Positions 1 to 7,228 are shown, numbered from the stretch's first letter. The stretch is 12,633 bases of DNA from Acetobacteraceae bacterium (GCA_003164305.1 PLSZ01000273.1:1-12633), one strand, 5' to 3'. A program made the numbers and translations. Notes: generated by a model not told the origin, from the letters alone.

Positions 1-2
1 TG

Positions 3-404
3 GGCCTCGGCACCGCCGCCGTGGCGGCATTGAGTTCCGATCAGGTCGCGGCGCTCAGCAGCGCGGACATACTCCATATGGGAACGCAACAAGTCCTGGC
101 CCTCACACCAGCGTCGATACCTGTCCTCACGGCGGCGGAAATACCCGGGCTTGGCAGTGCCATCCTATCGGCTTTGTCAACAGATCAGTTCGCCGCCATC
201 ACTGTCGATGCGATCCAGGGTCTGACATCGGCGGAAGTGAGGAGCCTGACCACGAAAGAGGTTGCCGCGTTTACAACCGATCAACTCAATGTGCTCACCA
301 CGACCGCCATCGCCGGATTTACGACAACTCAAACCGGAGCCTTCACCAACGCGCAGATCCTGGGCATGACGTCCCAGCAACAAACCAACATCTTCGCCGG
401 ATAA
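3..404 (+). CDS. Octapeptide-repeat protein, C-terminal part (5' end outside window)
   Basis: The reading frame is open to the left edge and stops at TAA 402-404, so only the last 133 residues are seen. A GTG at 21 is in frame but lies inside a repeat and is unlikely to be the real start. The visible protein can be cut without gaps into 16 consecutive 8-residue units, such as LSSDQVAA, LTSAEVRS, LTTKEVAA and FTTDQLNV, followed by a short IFAG tail. Position 1 is nearly always Leu, Phe, Met or Ile; positions 2-3 are mostly Ser/Thr; position 6 is usually Val, Ile or Leu. Such strict periodicity implies a solenoid. There is no Cys, no membrane segment and no sorting signal at the C-terminus. I recall similar Leu-Thr-Thr-rich repeats in large alphaproteobacterial proteins, but know no established function. 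The downstream glycosyltransferase-methyltransferase gene makes a modified surface or secreted protein a reasonable guess. Confidence 0.8.
   Translation, partial: GLGTAAVAALSSDQVAALSSADILHMGTQQVLALTPASIPVLTAAEIPGLGSAILSALSTDQFAAITVDAIQGLTSAEVRSLTTKEVAAFTTDQLNVLTTTAIAGFTTTQTGAFTNAQILGMTSQQQTNIFAG
6..389 (+). repeat. 16 tandem 24-nt (8-residue) coding repeats
   Basis: In-frame units of 24 nt repeat 16 times without an insertion or deletion. The protein consensus is roughly L-[ST]-[ST]-x-[QAE]-[VI]-x-[AG]. DNA identity between units is low, so the array is old and kept at protein level rather than freshly duplicated. It probably continues left of the window. Confidence 0.8.
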
Positions 405-490
405 CATGACAGCCGCCCAGGATTCCGCATTGGCGTCGAGCCGGTGCGGGGTCCCGGAGTCCAACAGGGAGCATATTAACCGCGGTCGTC

Positions 491-512
491 TGGCGCGGCT
501 CAACCCGCGCCA
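491..512 (+). terminator. Possible hairpin terminator after the octapeptide-repeat gene
   Basis: TGGCGCGG (491-498) and CCGCGCCA (505-512) form a perfect 8-bp stem with a 6-nt loop, 87 nt past the TAA of the upstream gene. No T-run follows, so it could be a Rho-assisted end or merely a GC-rich hairpin. The rest of 405-688 holds no convincing gene; the short Arg-rich frame there looks non-coding. Confidence 0.3.
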
Positions 513-688
513 CGGGAGCACCGGCCAACGACGCGCGAACCCCAGGCGTCGCCGGTACAATCAACAAATGAAAACCACCGCCGAAACAGATCGTTAACCA
601 GTTTACCCCAGTCTGCGCGCCAGCCGTTGCCGATCGCGAAATCGACGAACCGCCGGCCAGACAATTCGCCATACTGGGGTCGCCATCA

Positions 689-3328
689 TTGTCCAACGCC
701 GCTCTCGACCAATCGCTGCTTGAGGCCATCAGCCATCACAATGCTGGTGACGCCGCCGAGGCGGAGAAGCTCTACCGAACCATCCTGGCCTCACCCCCCG
801 GACACGCCGTCGCGAGCTATGGTTTCGGACTACTTTGCGCCACGCAAGGCAGGCTCCCGGAGGCCATCGATGCTTACCGAGACGCGATCGCCATGCGTCC
901 CGATTTCGTCGATGCTTACATCAACCTCGGAACGGCCGTGCTGACCCTCGGACAGCCCGAGGAAGCGATGGCGCTCTACCAACAAGCTATCGTCATCAAC
1001 CCTGAAAATGCCATGGCCCGCGGCAACCTCGGCAAAGCTCTGCAGGATATGGGCCGCGTCGATGAGGCGATCGCCGCCTATCACGCCGCGCTCGCCCTGG
1101 AGCCCAACAACGCCGCCGTCCTGGTCAACCTGGGTTCCGCGCTGCTCGCACGTCAGGCCTGGGATGACTCCCTCACGATCACCCGCCGTGCCATAGCCCA
1201 TGCGCCGGAAGACGCGATGGCACACGCCAATCTGGGAACCGCCCTGATGAACCTTGGTTGGCGTGACGACGCTTTGGCCGCCTGCCGGCAAGCCGCCACA
1301 TTGAATCCGCGCGGCGTCGTGGCCAACGCCAGTCTGGGCGGCGCGATGCTGGAACTCGGGGCATTCGGCGAGGCGGAAACCCTCTGCCGCCACGCGATCG
1401 CGCTCGACCCATCCAGCCCGGACGCGTTCTTCAATCTCAGTCACGCGCTTAAAGCGACAAATCAACTCGGCGAAGCCGCGCTCGCCGCCCGCCAGGCGCT
1501 CGCGCTCCGTCCGGATGAGGCAAACTATCATTTTCATCTCGCCCACATCCTGCTGCTTCAGGGCGATTTCGAAGCCGGTTGGGCGGAATACGACTGGCGC
1601 TGGAAATTGCCTGATTTTGCCTGGATCGTCGAACGACACGGCGAATTCCCACAAGCGCGATGGGCCGGCGAGGATATTCGCGACAAAACGATCCTGGTCT
1701 ACACCGAACAGGGTCTGGGCGACATCATCCTGTTCGCCCGCTATCTGCCGTTGCTCGTGCGGAGGGCGCGCGAGGTCATCGCCGCGGTCCACCCATCCAT
1801 GCGACGATTGCTGGCCTCGATCGATGGCCTCACCATCGTGTCAATCCGTGACGTTCCGTTGCCGGATTTCGACGTGCATTGTCCGTTGCTGAGCCTGCCA
1901 CGCGCTTTCGCCACCCGCCTCGATTCCATCCCGGCGGAAATTCCCTGGCTCCGCTCCAACGGGGAGGATCGGACGCGCTGGAGCCAACGAAACGGCGGCG
2001 ATGGTCTTCGGGTCGGCATCGTCTGGGCTGGCAACCCCGCGACCAAACGCGATCACTTCCGCTCCCCGGGCCTGGACAGCGTCGCGCCGCTGTTTTCCGT
2101 TCCGGGCGTCACCTTCATCGCCCTCCAGGTCGGCTCCCGAGACGCGACCCCGTTGCCTCCCAACGTTCTGGATCTCGGCCCGGAGGTGACGGACCTCGCC
2201 GATACCGCCGCCATCATGTCCGGACTGGACCTGATGATCAGTTCCTGTACCGCCCCGTTGCACCTCGCCGGAGCCCTCGGCGTCCCAACCTGGGCGATGA
2301 TCCCGTTCGCGCCCTATTTCCCATGGTTGCTGGAACGTACCGACACGCCCTGGTACCCGAACATGAAGCTGTATCGCCAGGACAAACCCGGACGAGACTG
2401 GTCGGGGGTCGTCGCGCGGATCGCTGAAGATCTGGCGGCGAAAGCCCGGCCAGAGACCCGGAAACCGTACCCTACGTCAACCCGGAATCGGCCATTATTC
2501 CACATCATCGAGAGCGTTCCGAACCAGGAATCCGGCGGCTTCAACGAACTCGCGCACTGCCGCGCAGGTCTCATGCTCTATAATCGTAACGACACCTATA
2601 TCGGCGCCAGCCTACGAAAATACGGCGAGTTTTCGGGTGAGGAGACCATTCTCTTCGACGTCATCGTGCAGCCCGGCAGGACCGTCCTGGACATCGGAGC
2701 CAACATCGGTGTGCACACAATCGATCTCTCTCGCCTGGCCGGCCCCACCGGCATCGTGCACGCGTTTGAGCCGCAGCGTCTGACGTACCAGACCTTGTGC
2801 GCCAACATCGCGCTGAACAGCCGCCGCAACGTGTTCGCCCACCACGCCGCGGTTGGTGATTCCCCTGGCACGCTGCTTGTTCCCGCTCTGGACCCCGACG
2901 AGCGGCACAATTACGGCGGCGTGTCGTTACTGGAGCAACTGCCGGGAGAGCGGGTGCCAATGCTCACCATCGACAGTCTCAACCTCACCGATTGCCAGTT
3001 CATCAAGGTCGATGTCGAAGGCATGGAAACCGAGGCGCTGCGTGGCGCCGCAGTCACGCTTCATAAATTTCGGCCGGTCCTGTATGTCGAGAATGATCGC
3101 CAGCACCGTTCCGCTGGATTGATCGCTCTTCTGCGACAATACCGTTATCGGCTTTATTGGCACCTTCCCTCGATTTACACGGCGAACAATTTTCGCTCGG
3201 ATGTCGAAAATATCTTTGGCGCCAAGGTCTCGGTCAACATGATCGGCATCCCGATCGAGGTGCCGCAGTCCACGCTCACGAATTTTCGCGAAGTGACCGG
3301 CCCGGACGACAGCGTCATCAAATGGTGA
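689..3328 (+). CDS. TPR - heptosyltransferase-like glycosyltransferase - FkbM methyltransferase fusion
   Basis: An 879-aa cytosolic protein with three modules. Residues ~5-300 hold eight and a half 34-residue TPR units, probably for binding a protein substrate. Residues ~305-590 are a GT-B glycosyltransferase of the ADP-heptose transferase-like type often fused to TPRs: GWAEYDWRWK, then YTEQGLGD (338-345), VGIVWAGNP (442-450) and SSCTAPLHLAGALG with H525. The usual Asp of the VDT motif is Cys520 here. Residues ~610-860 are an FkbM methyltransferase (Methyltransf_21): SAM motif VLDIGANIG (666-674) and FIKVDVEGMETEAL (from 771). Likely role: transfer a sugar to a protein or glycan and O-methylate it. 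The TTG start at 689 is chosen because it opens just before the first TPR, has GGGG at 676-679 nine nt upstream, and no in-frame ATG precedes the second TPR. It could instead act on LPS or capsule. Confidence 0.88.
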   Translation: MSNAALDQSLLEAISHHNAGDAAEAEKLYRTILASPPGHAVASYGFGLLCATQGRLPEAIDAYRDAIAMRPDFVDAYINLGTAVLTLGQPEEAMALYQQAIVINPENAMARGNLGKALQDMGRVDEAIAAYHAALALEPNNAAVLVNLGSALLARQAWDDSLTITRRAIAHAPEDAMAHANLGTALMNLGWRDDALAACRQAATLNPRGVVANASLGGAMLELGAFGEAETLCRHAIALDPSSPDAFFNLSHALKATNQLGEAALAARQALALRPDEANYHFHLAHILLLQGDFEAGWAEYDWRWKLPDFAWIVERHGEFPQARWAGEDIRDKTILVYTEQGLGDIILFARYLPLLVRRAREVIAAVHPSMRRLLASIDGLTIVSIRDVPLPDFDVHCPLLSLPRAFATRLDSIPAEIPWLRSNGEDRTRWSQRNGGDGLRVGIVWAGNPATKRDHFRSPGLDSVAPLFSVPGVTFIALQVGSRDATPLPPNVLDLGPEVTDLADTAAIMSGLDLMISSCTAPLHLAGALGVPTWAMIPFAPYFPWLLERTDTPWYPNMKLYRQDKPGRDWSGVVARIAEDLAAKARPETRKPYPTSTRNRPLFHIIESVPNQESGGFNELAHCRAGLMLYNRNDTYIGASLRKYGEFSGEETILFDVIVQPGRTVLDIGANIGVHTIDLSRLAGPTGIVHAFEPQRLTYQTLCANIALNSRRNVFAHHAAVGDSPGTLLVPALDPDERHNYGGVSLLEQLPGERVPMLTIDSLNLTDCQFIKVDVEGMETEALRGAAVTLHKFRPVLYVENDRQHRSAGLIALLRQYRYRLYWHLPSIYTANNFRSDVENIFGAKVSVNMIGIPIEVPQSTLTNFREVTGPDDSVIKW

Positions 3329-3345
3329 CCCGCGTCTCGCCGGCG

Positions 3346-3360
3346 GCCGCGAACCGCGGC
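3346..3360 (+). other. Small GC hairpin between fusion gene and methyltransferase
   Basis: GCCGCG (3346-3351), loop AAC, CGCGGC (3355-3360) lies in the 61-nt gap between two co-directional genes. It could act as a weak attenuator or mRNA-processing element. It has no T-run and may be chance in GC-rich DNA. Confidence 0.25.
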
Positions 3361-3377
3361 GATCCTGAATTCGAAAC

Positions 3378-3381
3378 GGAG
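3378..3381 (+). promoter_or_regulatory. Ribosome binding site fixing the methyltransferase start
   Basis: GGAG lies 8 nt upstream of ATG 3390, good spacing, and supports that start. No obvious promoter is seen in the 61-nt gap, so read-through from the fusion gene is likely. Confidence 0.6.
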
Positions 3382-3389
3382 TCCTGATC

Positions 3390-4079
3390 ATGTCGGAAAC
3401 CCTGTCAGAACCAGTCGCGGTCCTCGGCCCAGACGCGCGGCGAGAAACGGCGGATGTCCTGCATGTGGGATGCGGCGTTTACAATCGTGCCAAACTGCCA
3501 CCGGTCTTTCAAACAGGCTGGCGGGAAATCAGGCTGGATATCGACCCCGAAGTCGATCCGGATGTCGTCTCGAGCATCACCGACATGCGGGCGATCAACG
3601 ACGGCGTCATCGACGCCGTCTACTCATCGCACAACGTCGAACACCTCTATCCCCACGAAGTAGCTCTCGCTTTGGGAGAGATGCGGCGGGTTTTGAAGTC
3701 GACCGGATTCGCTTTTATTACGCTGCCGGACCTTCAGGAAGTGGCGCGTCACGTCGCCGAGGGGAAGCTGGAAGAGCCGCTTTACATGTCGCCCCTTGGC
3801 CCGATTTCCGCTCTGGACATCATTTTCGGTCATCGTCCGGCCTTGGCCAGCGGCAACACCTTCATGGCGCATCACACCGGCTTTACCGGCGTCACACTGG
3901 GCGCCGCATTGGTGAACGCCGGATTCGCCGCCGCGTTGCTCCAACGCGATCCTCCTGGCTTCCGCCTGACCGCCATCGGTTTCCGGACGACGCCCGATCC
4001 TGAGCAATTAAAGTCGGCTCAGGCGACAATGCTTCCAGACCCCGATCGGCCCGCGACGCTCTACAAACCGGTGGGCTGA
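3390..4079 (+). CDS. Class I SAM-dependent methyltransferase (Methyltransf_11-like)
   Basis: A 229-aa soluble protein with a Rossmann methyltransferase core. Motif I is VLHVGCG (23-29), where family members usually have LDxGCG or LNxGCG. The acidic SAM-ribose position falls in RLDIDP (48-53). YSSHNVEHLYPHE (78-90) matches the motif IV-V region of small-molecule methyltransferases, followed by EMRRVLKSTGFAFITLPD (97-114), the typical bury-and-strand segment. The second half, with GHRPALASGNTFMAHHTGFT, probably builds the substrate pocket. There is no membrane segment or signal peptide. It sits 61 nt after the glycosyltransferase-FkbM fusion and 158 nt before the repeat-Hint gene, so methylation of a sugar or nucleotide-sugar in the same modification route is the likely job. 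Substrate and methyl acceptor atom cannot be read from the sequence. Confidence 0.85.
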   Translation: MSETLSEPVAVLGPDARRETADVLHVGCGVYNRAKLPPVFQTGWREIRLDIDPEVDPDVVSSITDMRAINDGVIDAVYSSHNVEHLYPHEVALALGEMRRVLKSTGFAFITLPDLQEVARHVAEGKLEEPLYMSPLGPISALDIIFGHRPALASGNTFMAHHTGFTGVTLGAALVNAGFAAALLQRDPPGFRLTAIGFRTTPDPEQLKSAQATMLPDPDRPATLYKPVG

Positions 4080-4106
4080 CCATTCAACGCGTCCCGCGCT
4101 CAGGAA

Positions 4107-4121
4107 TTAAACGACCCTTAA
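4107..4121 (+). promoter_or_regulatory. CtrA-type binding site, full match (TTAA-N7-TTAA)
   Basis: TTAA at 4107-4110 and TTAA at 4118-4121 are separated by exactly 7 nt, the consensus for the alphaproteobacterial response regulator CtrA. It lies in the 158-nt region upstream of the repeat-Hint gene. TTAA is rare in this GC-rich window (I count about ten), which makes the exact spacing notable. Binding is inferred. Confidence 0.5.
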
Positions 4122-4164
4122 ATCGGTAATGACGTGCGTCGCCCCGTCTTTTCGTTACGGTTCC

Positions 4165-4179
4165 TTAGGGAAGGGTTAA
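4165..4179 (+). promoter_or_regulatory. CtrA-type binding site, 7 of 8 match (TTAG-N7-TTAA)
   Basis: TTAG at 4165-4168 and TTAA at 4176-4179, again with a 7-nt gap, 58 nt downstream of the first box and 58 nt ahead of the preferred ATG. It overlaps a near-palindrome, TTCCTTAGGGAA. The position fits a promoter-proximal activator or repressor site; I could not place a clear -10 element. Confidence 0.45.
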
Positions 4180-4226
4180 GGTTTCGTCCGTAGTGTCGGC
4201 CTCCTTCCTGCAAAAAGTCGAGCGGC

Positions 4227-4231
4227 AAAGG
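4227..4231 (+). promoter_or_regulatory. Ribosome binding site deciding the start of the repeat-Hint gene
   Basis: AAAGG ends 6 nt before ATG 4238. The alternative GTG at 4193 has only a distant AAGG (11-nt gap), adds residues unlike the rest of the protein, and would put the CtrA-type box almost on the start codon. Confidence 0.55.
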
Positions 4232-4237
4232 CCCAAC

Positions 4238-7045
4238 ATGACCACCTACATCGTGACGTCCGGTGCCGTCAGCAGCGGCATTGTCCTCAGCGGAGGCGAC
4301 GAGCTGGACGTGCACTCCGGAGGCATCGCCAGCTTCGCGGTCGTGAGCAGCGGCGGTGTCGCCAACGTCCTGAAAGGCGGAGTCGCCAGCGGCATCGTGG
4401 TGAACAACGGCGGCGCCGCCAACGTGTCCTCCGGAGGCATCGTCAGCGGCACCGTCGTGAGCAGCGGCGGAATCGCTTACATCTACCAGGGCGGCGTCGC
4501 CAATTTCACGGTGGTGAGCAATGGCGGCGCCACGTTCGTCTACTATCGCGGCGTGGCCAGCGCCACGACGGTCGGCCCCGGCGGTATAGAATACGTTTAC
4601 ACCGGCGGCGTGGCCCGCCACAGCGTTGTGAACAGCGCCGGCGCCGAGTTCGTCTACACCGGCGGGGTCGCCAGCGGTACCACCATTAACAGCGGCGGCA
4701 GCGGAATCGTGTTCAACGGTGGCGTGGCCAGCCTGACCGTCGTGATCGGTGGCGGCATCGAAACGGTCTTCGCCGGCGGTGTCGCCATATCCGCGGTCGT
4801 GAGCAGTGGCGGAACACAGGCTATACTCGGCGGCGTGGCCAACGCTACCGTGCTGAATGGCGGCTATCAGGTCGTCACTTCGGGCGGCGCGGCATCGGGC
4901 ACGATCCTCAACAGCGGTGGCGGCGAGACAGTCGCTTTCGGTTCCATCAGTGCCGCGACCGTGAACAGCGCCGCGGTGCTGACCGTTGCCTCGGGAGGCG
5001 TCGCCAACGCTGTCCTGGTGAACACCGGAGGCGCCGATTCTGTGTCCTTCGGCGGCAGCGCCAGCGGCACCGAAGTCAAAACCGGTGGGCTCGAGGCCGT
5101 TTGGGCGGGTGGTCTCGCTGACGGCACCGTCGTCAGCGGTGGCGGGCGCCAGACCGTGACCGGCGGTGCCGTCAGCGGCACGGTCCTGAGTGGCGGAAGC
5201 GAAACTGTCGCCTCGGGCGGCACGGCGAGCGCGACGACCGTCAACGAGAACGGCGCGGAAATCGTCGCATCAGGAGGCACGGCCAGCGCCACGACCGTCA
5301 ACAGCGGCGGATCGCAAACGGTGTCCGGCGGCCAGGCCTTCACCGCGACAGTGAACGCGGTCCAGATCGTGATCTCGGGCGGTGTCGCCAGTGGCACGCA
5401 GATAAACAGCGGCGGCGTCGAGACGGTCGCGTCCGGCGGCAAGGTCAGCTTCAGCACGATCAGCGCCGGTGGTCATCAGCTGGTATCTGGCGGCGTCGCC
5501 AGCGCCACGACACTGAACGGTGGAACCCAGGTCGAGATGGCCGGCGGCGTCGCCAGCGGCACTGTGATCAGCGACAACGGCAGCGCGACGGTTTCTTCTG
5601 GCGGTCTTGCGAGTTTCGCCGTGGTCAGCGCGCGCGGTGTCGAAACAGTCCTCTCCGGCGGTGTCGCCAGCGGCTCGGTGTTGCGCGGAGGCCCACAGAC
5701 CGTGGACTCCGGCGGCATCGACAGCTTCACCGTGGTGAGCAATGGCGGCACCGAGGCAGTGTCTTTCGGCGGCGGCGCCGATTTCACGACCGTCAGCAAC
5801 GGCGGCATTCAGACGGTGGCTGGCAAAGCCTCCAGCGCCACGATCCTCAGCGGGGGCGTTCAAACGCTCGTCTCCGGCGGATATGCCAGCGCGACCAGTG
5901 TGGACAGCGGCGGCATCGTGAACATCGGCGCCGCGGCCACCGCCTCCGCCGTCGCCGTCAATCTGGGCGGCACCGAGTTCGTGTTCAGCGGCGGCCTGGC
6001 CAGCGCGACGTCGGTGAACAATGGCGGCACCGAAACCGTTGAGATATTCGGCGCTGTCAGCGCCTCCATCATCAGTGCCGGCGGTGCCGAGATCGTGCAA
6101 TATGGCGGCACCGCCAGTGACACGATCCTCCTGAGTGGAGCGACCCAGTTCGCCTATTCGGGCGCCGCGATCAACGACACCCAGGTGGATAGCGGCGGCA
6201 GCGAAATCGTCTCCGCCGGAGCGACCGCGGATGGCACAGTGCTCAAGGCCGGCGGCATGATCGACCTGCGCGGTTTGAATTTCAGCAGTGGCGGCTCGGC
6301 GTCAATCGACCCGGCGACCGGCATCCTGACCGTGACCGAGGGCGCGAGCCAATATCAACAGGCCCTGACAGGCACTTACGCGAATGTCACCCTTCGGGTC
6401 GGCCCCGATACGGGCGCCGGGACATTGGTCACCATGGACAGTACCTCGCCGTGTTTCGCCGCCGGTACGCGCATCCTGACCGATCGCGGCGAAGTTCCCG
6501 TCGAGGCGCTCGCGATCGGCGATCACGCGCGGTTGCTGGATGGACGCGCCGCGCCGATCGTCTGGATTGGCCATCGGCGAGTCGATTGCGACCGCCATCC
6601 GCATCCGGAGCAGGTGTGGCCGGTGCGCGTCGCGAAAGACGCGTTCGGGCCGGGTAAACCGCACCGCGATCTTTTCCTCTCGCCCGATCATGCGATCTTT
6701 GTCGAGGACGTGCTTATTCCGGTGAAGTATCTGATGAATGGCGGCGGTATCGCTCAATTGAAGGTGACTGAGGTGACGTATCATCACGTGGAACTGGCGG
6801 CGCATGACGTGGTGATCGCGGAGGGGCTGCCATCCGAATCCTACCTCGACAGCGGCGATCGCGCGAAGTTCGCCAATGGCGGTGGCGCCCTGGTACTGCA
6901 TCCCAATTTTTCGTCGCACGCGTGGGAGGGGAAGGGCTGCGCGAAACTCGTCGTGGTTGGCCGGGAAGTCGAAACCGTGCGACAGGCCCTGGCGGAACGG
7001 GAAGCGTTGATCCGTCCGCATGCGCGTATCGCGAACGTGGCGTGA
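4238..7045 (+). CDS. AIDA-type repeat protein with C-terminal Hint_2 domain
   Basis: A 935-aa protein, counted from ATG 4238; an in-frame GTG at 4193 would add 15 residues. It begins MTTYIVTSG, like related repeat-Hint proteins I know. Residues ~30-673 hold about 35 units of roughly 19 residues, consensus VASGTVVNSGGxETVxSGG, predicted to stack as a right-handed beta-helix. A linker (674-738) follows, then a Hint domain (Hint_2, hedgehog/intein fold) from Cys739 in CFAAGTRILT, through LSPDHAIFVEDVLIPVKYLMNG, to about residue 905. Known Hint domains cleave at the N-terminal Cys through a thioester, so self-release of the 738-residue repeat part is plausible. No Sec signal peptide, autotransporter beta-barrel or RTX nonapeptide is visible, so the export route is unknown. 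The repeats are rich in Ser, Thr and Gly, and the upstream enzymes could modify them. It is probably a surface or matrix protein. Confidence 0.85.
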   Translation: MTTYIVTSGAVSSGIVLSGGDELDVHSGGIASFAVVSSGGVANVLKGGVASGIVVNNGGAANVSSGGIVSGTVVSSGGIAYIYQGGVANFTVVSNGGATFVYYRGVASATTVGPGGIEYVYTGGVARHSVVNSAGAEFVYTGGVASGTTINSGGSGIVFNGGVASLTVVIGGGIETVFAGGVAISAVVSSGGTQAILGGVANATVLNGGYQVVTSGGAASGTILNSGGGETVAFGSISAATVNSAAVLTVASGGVANAVLVNTGGADSVSFGGSASGTEVKTGGLEAVWAGGLADGTVVSGGGRQTVTGGAVSGTVLSGGSETVASGGTASATTVNENGAEIVASGGTASATTVNSGGSQTVSGGQAFTATVNAVQIVISGGVASGTQINSGGVETVASGGKVSFSTISAGGHQLVSGGVASATTLNGGTQVEMAGGVASGTVISDNGSATVSSGGLASFAVVSARGVETVLSGGVASGSVLRGGPQTVDSGGIDSFTVVSNGGTEAVSFGGGADFTTVSNGGIQTVAGKASSATILSGGVQTLVSGGYASATSVDSGGIVNIGAAATASAVAVNLGGTEFVFSGGLASATSVNNGGTETVEIFGAVSASIISAGGAEIVQYGGTASDTILLSGATQFAYSGAAINDTQVDSGGSEIVSAGATADGTVLKAGGMIDLRGLNFSSGGSASIDPATGILTVTEGASQYQQALTGTYANVTLRVGPDTGAGTLVTMDSTSPCFAAGTRILTDRGEVPVEALAIGDHARLLDGRAAPIVWIGHRRVDCDRHPHPEQVWPVRVAKDAFGPGKPHRDLFLSPDHAIFVEDVLIPVKYLMNGGGIAQLKVTEVTYHHVELAAHDVVIAEGLPSESYLDSGDRAKFANGGGALVLHPNFSSHAWEGKGCAKLVVVGREVETVRQALAEREALIRPHARIANVA
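4325..6256 (+). repeat. About 35 tandem ~57-nt coding repeats (AIDA-type)
   Basis: The repeats encode units such as VASGTTINSGGSGIVFNGG and TASATTVNSGGSQTVSGG. Most units are 19 residues; several are 17, 18 or 20, with changes placed between the conserved GG turns. Adjacent units in the middle (TASATTVNENG / TASATTVNSGG, near 5219-5325) are the most alike, suggesting more recent duplication there. Long stop-free antisense frames over this stretch are a by-product of the repeat codons. Confidence 0.85.
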
Positions 7046-7222
7046 CATAAGACCGGAACGAACGCGCCATGTCCGCCCGGAACCCACCAGAATTTTTCAT
7101 TCGGTAGTGGAACAGACGTCTCCCGTACCATTCCGGGGGCGCGTGATTGACGACGCCGCGGCCGCCTGTCACTCTTTCCCACGCGCTTAACCGGCCGGCT
7201 CGATCAACGTCCGCGGCCGACT

Positions 7223-7228
7223 GGGAGG
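7223..7228 (+). promoter_or_regulatory. Strong ribosome binding site of the transporter operon
   Basis: GGGAGG sits 5 nt before ATG 7234 and only 2 nt before the adjacent ATG 7231, so 7234 is the better start. The upstream gap (7046-7230) must hold the operon promoter, but I see no clear -35/-10 pair. It also contains the 8-bp palindrome AGACGTCT at 7114-7121. Confidence 0.65.

Noticed and set aside
406..597. 63-residue frame just after the octapeptide-repeat gene
   Set aside because: Arg-rich, low-complexity translation with no ribosome binding site and no recognisable domain; it also runs through the hairpin at 491-512. More likely non-coding.
830..1792. 320-residue antisense frame under the TPR part of the fusion gene
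   Set aside because: Composition matches a reverse shadow of GC-rich TPR codons; the + strand frame has clear domain content.
4193..4237. GTG 4193 as the start of the repeat-Hint protein
   Set aside because: Poor ribosome binding site, atypical extra residues, and the CtrA-type box would lie only 14 nt upstream; ATG 4238 has AAAGG at good spacing and a family-like N-terminus.
4867..6123. Long antisense open frames (196, 276, 110 and 87 residues) over the repeat array
   Set aside because: Their Pro-Pro-Leu or Ala/Asp/His-rich repeats simply mirror the 57-nt coding repeats of the + strand gene; no ribosome binding sites or domains.
4325..6256. CRISPR array or satellite DNA
   Set aside because: The ~57-nt repeats are diverged, lack unique spacers, keep one open reading frame and encode a regular protein repeat.
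4238..7045. Classical AIDA autotransporter (type V secretion)
   Set aside because: The repeats are AIDA-like but the C-terminus is a Hint domain; there is no beta-barrel translocator and no Sec signal peptide.
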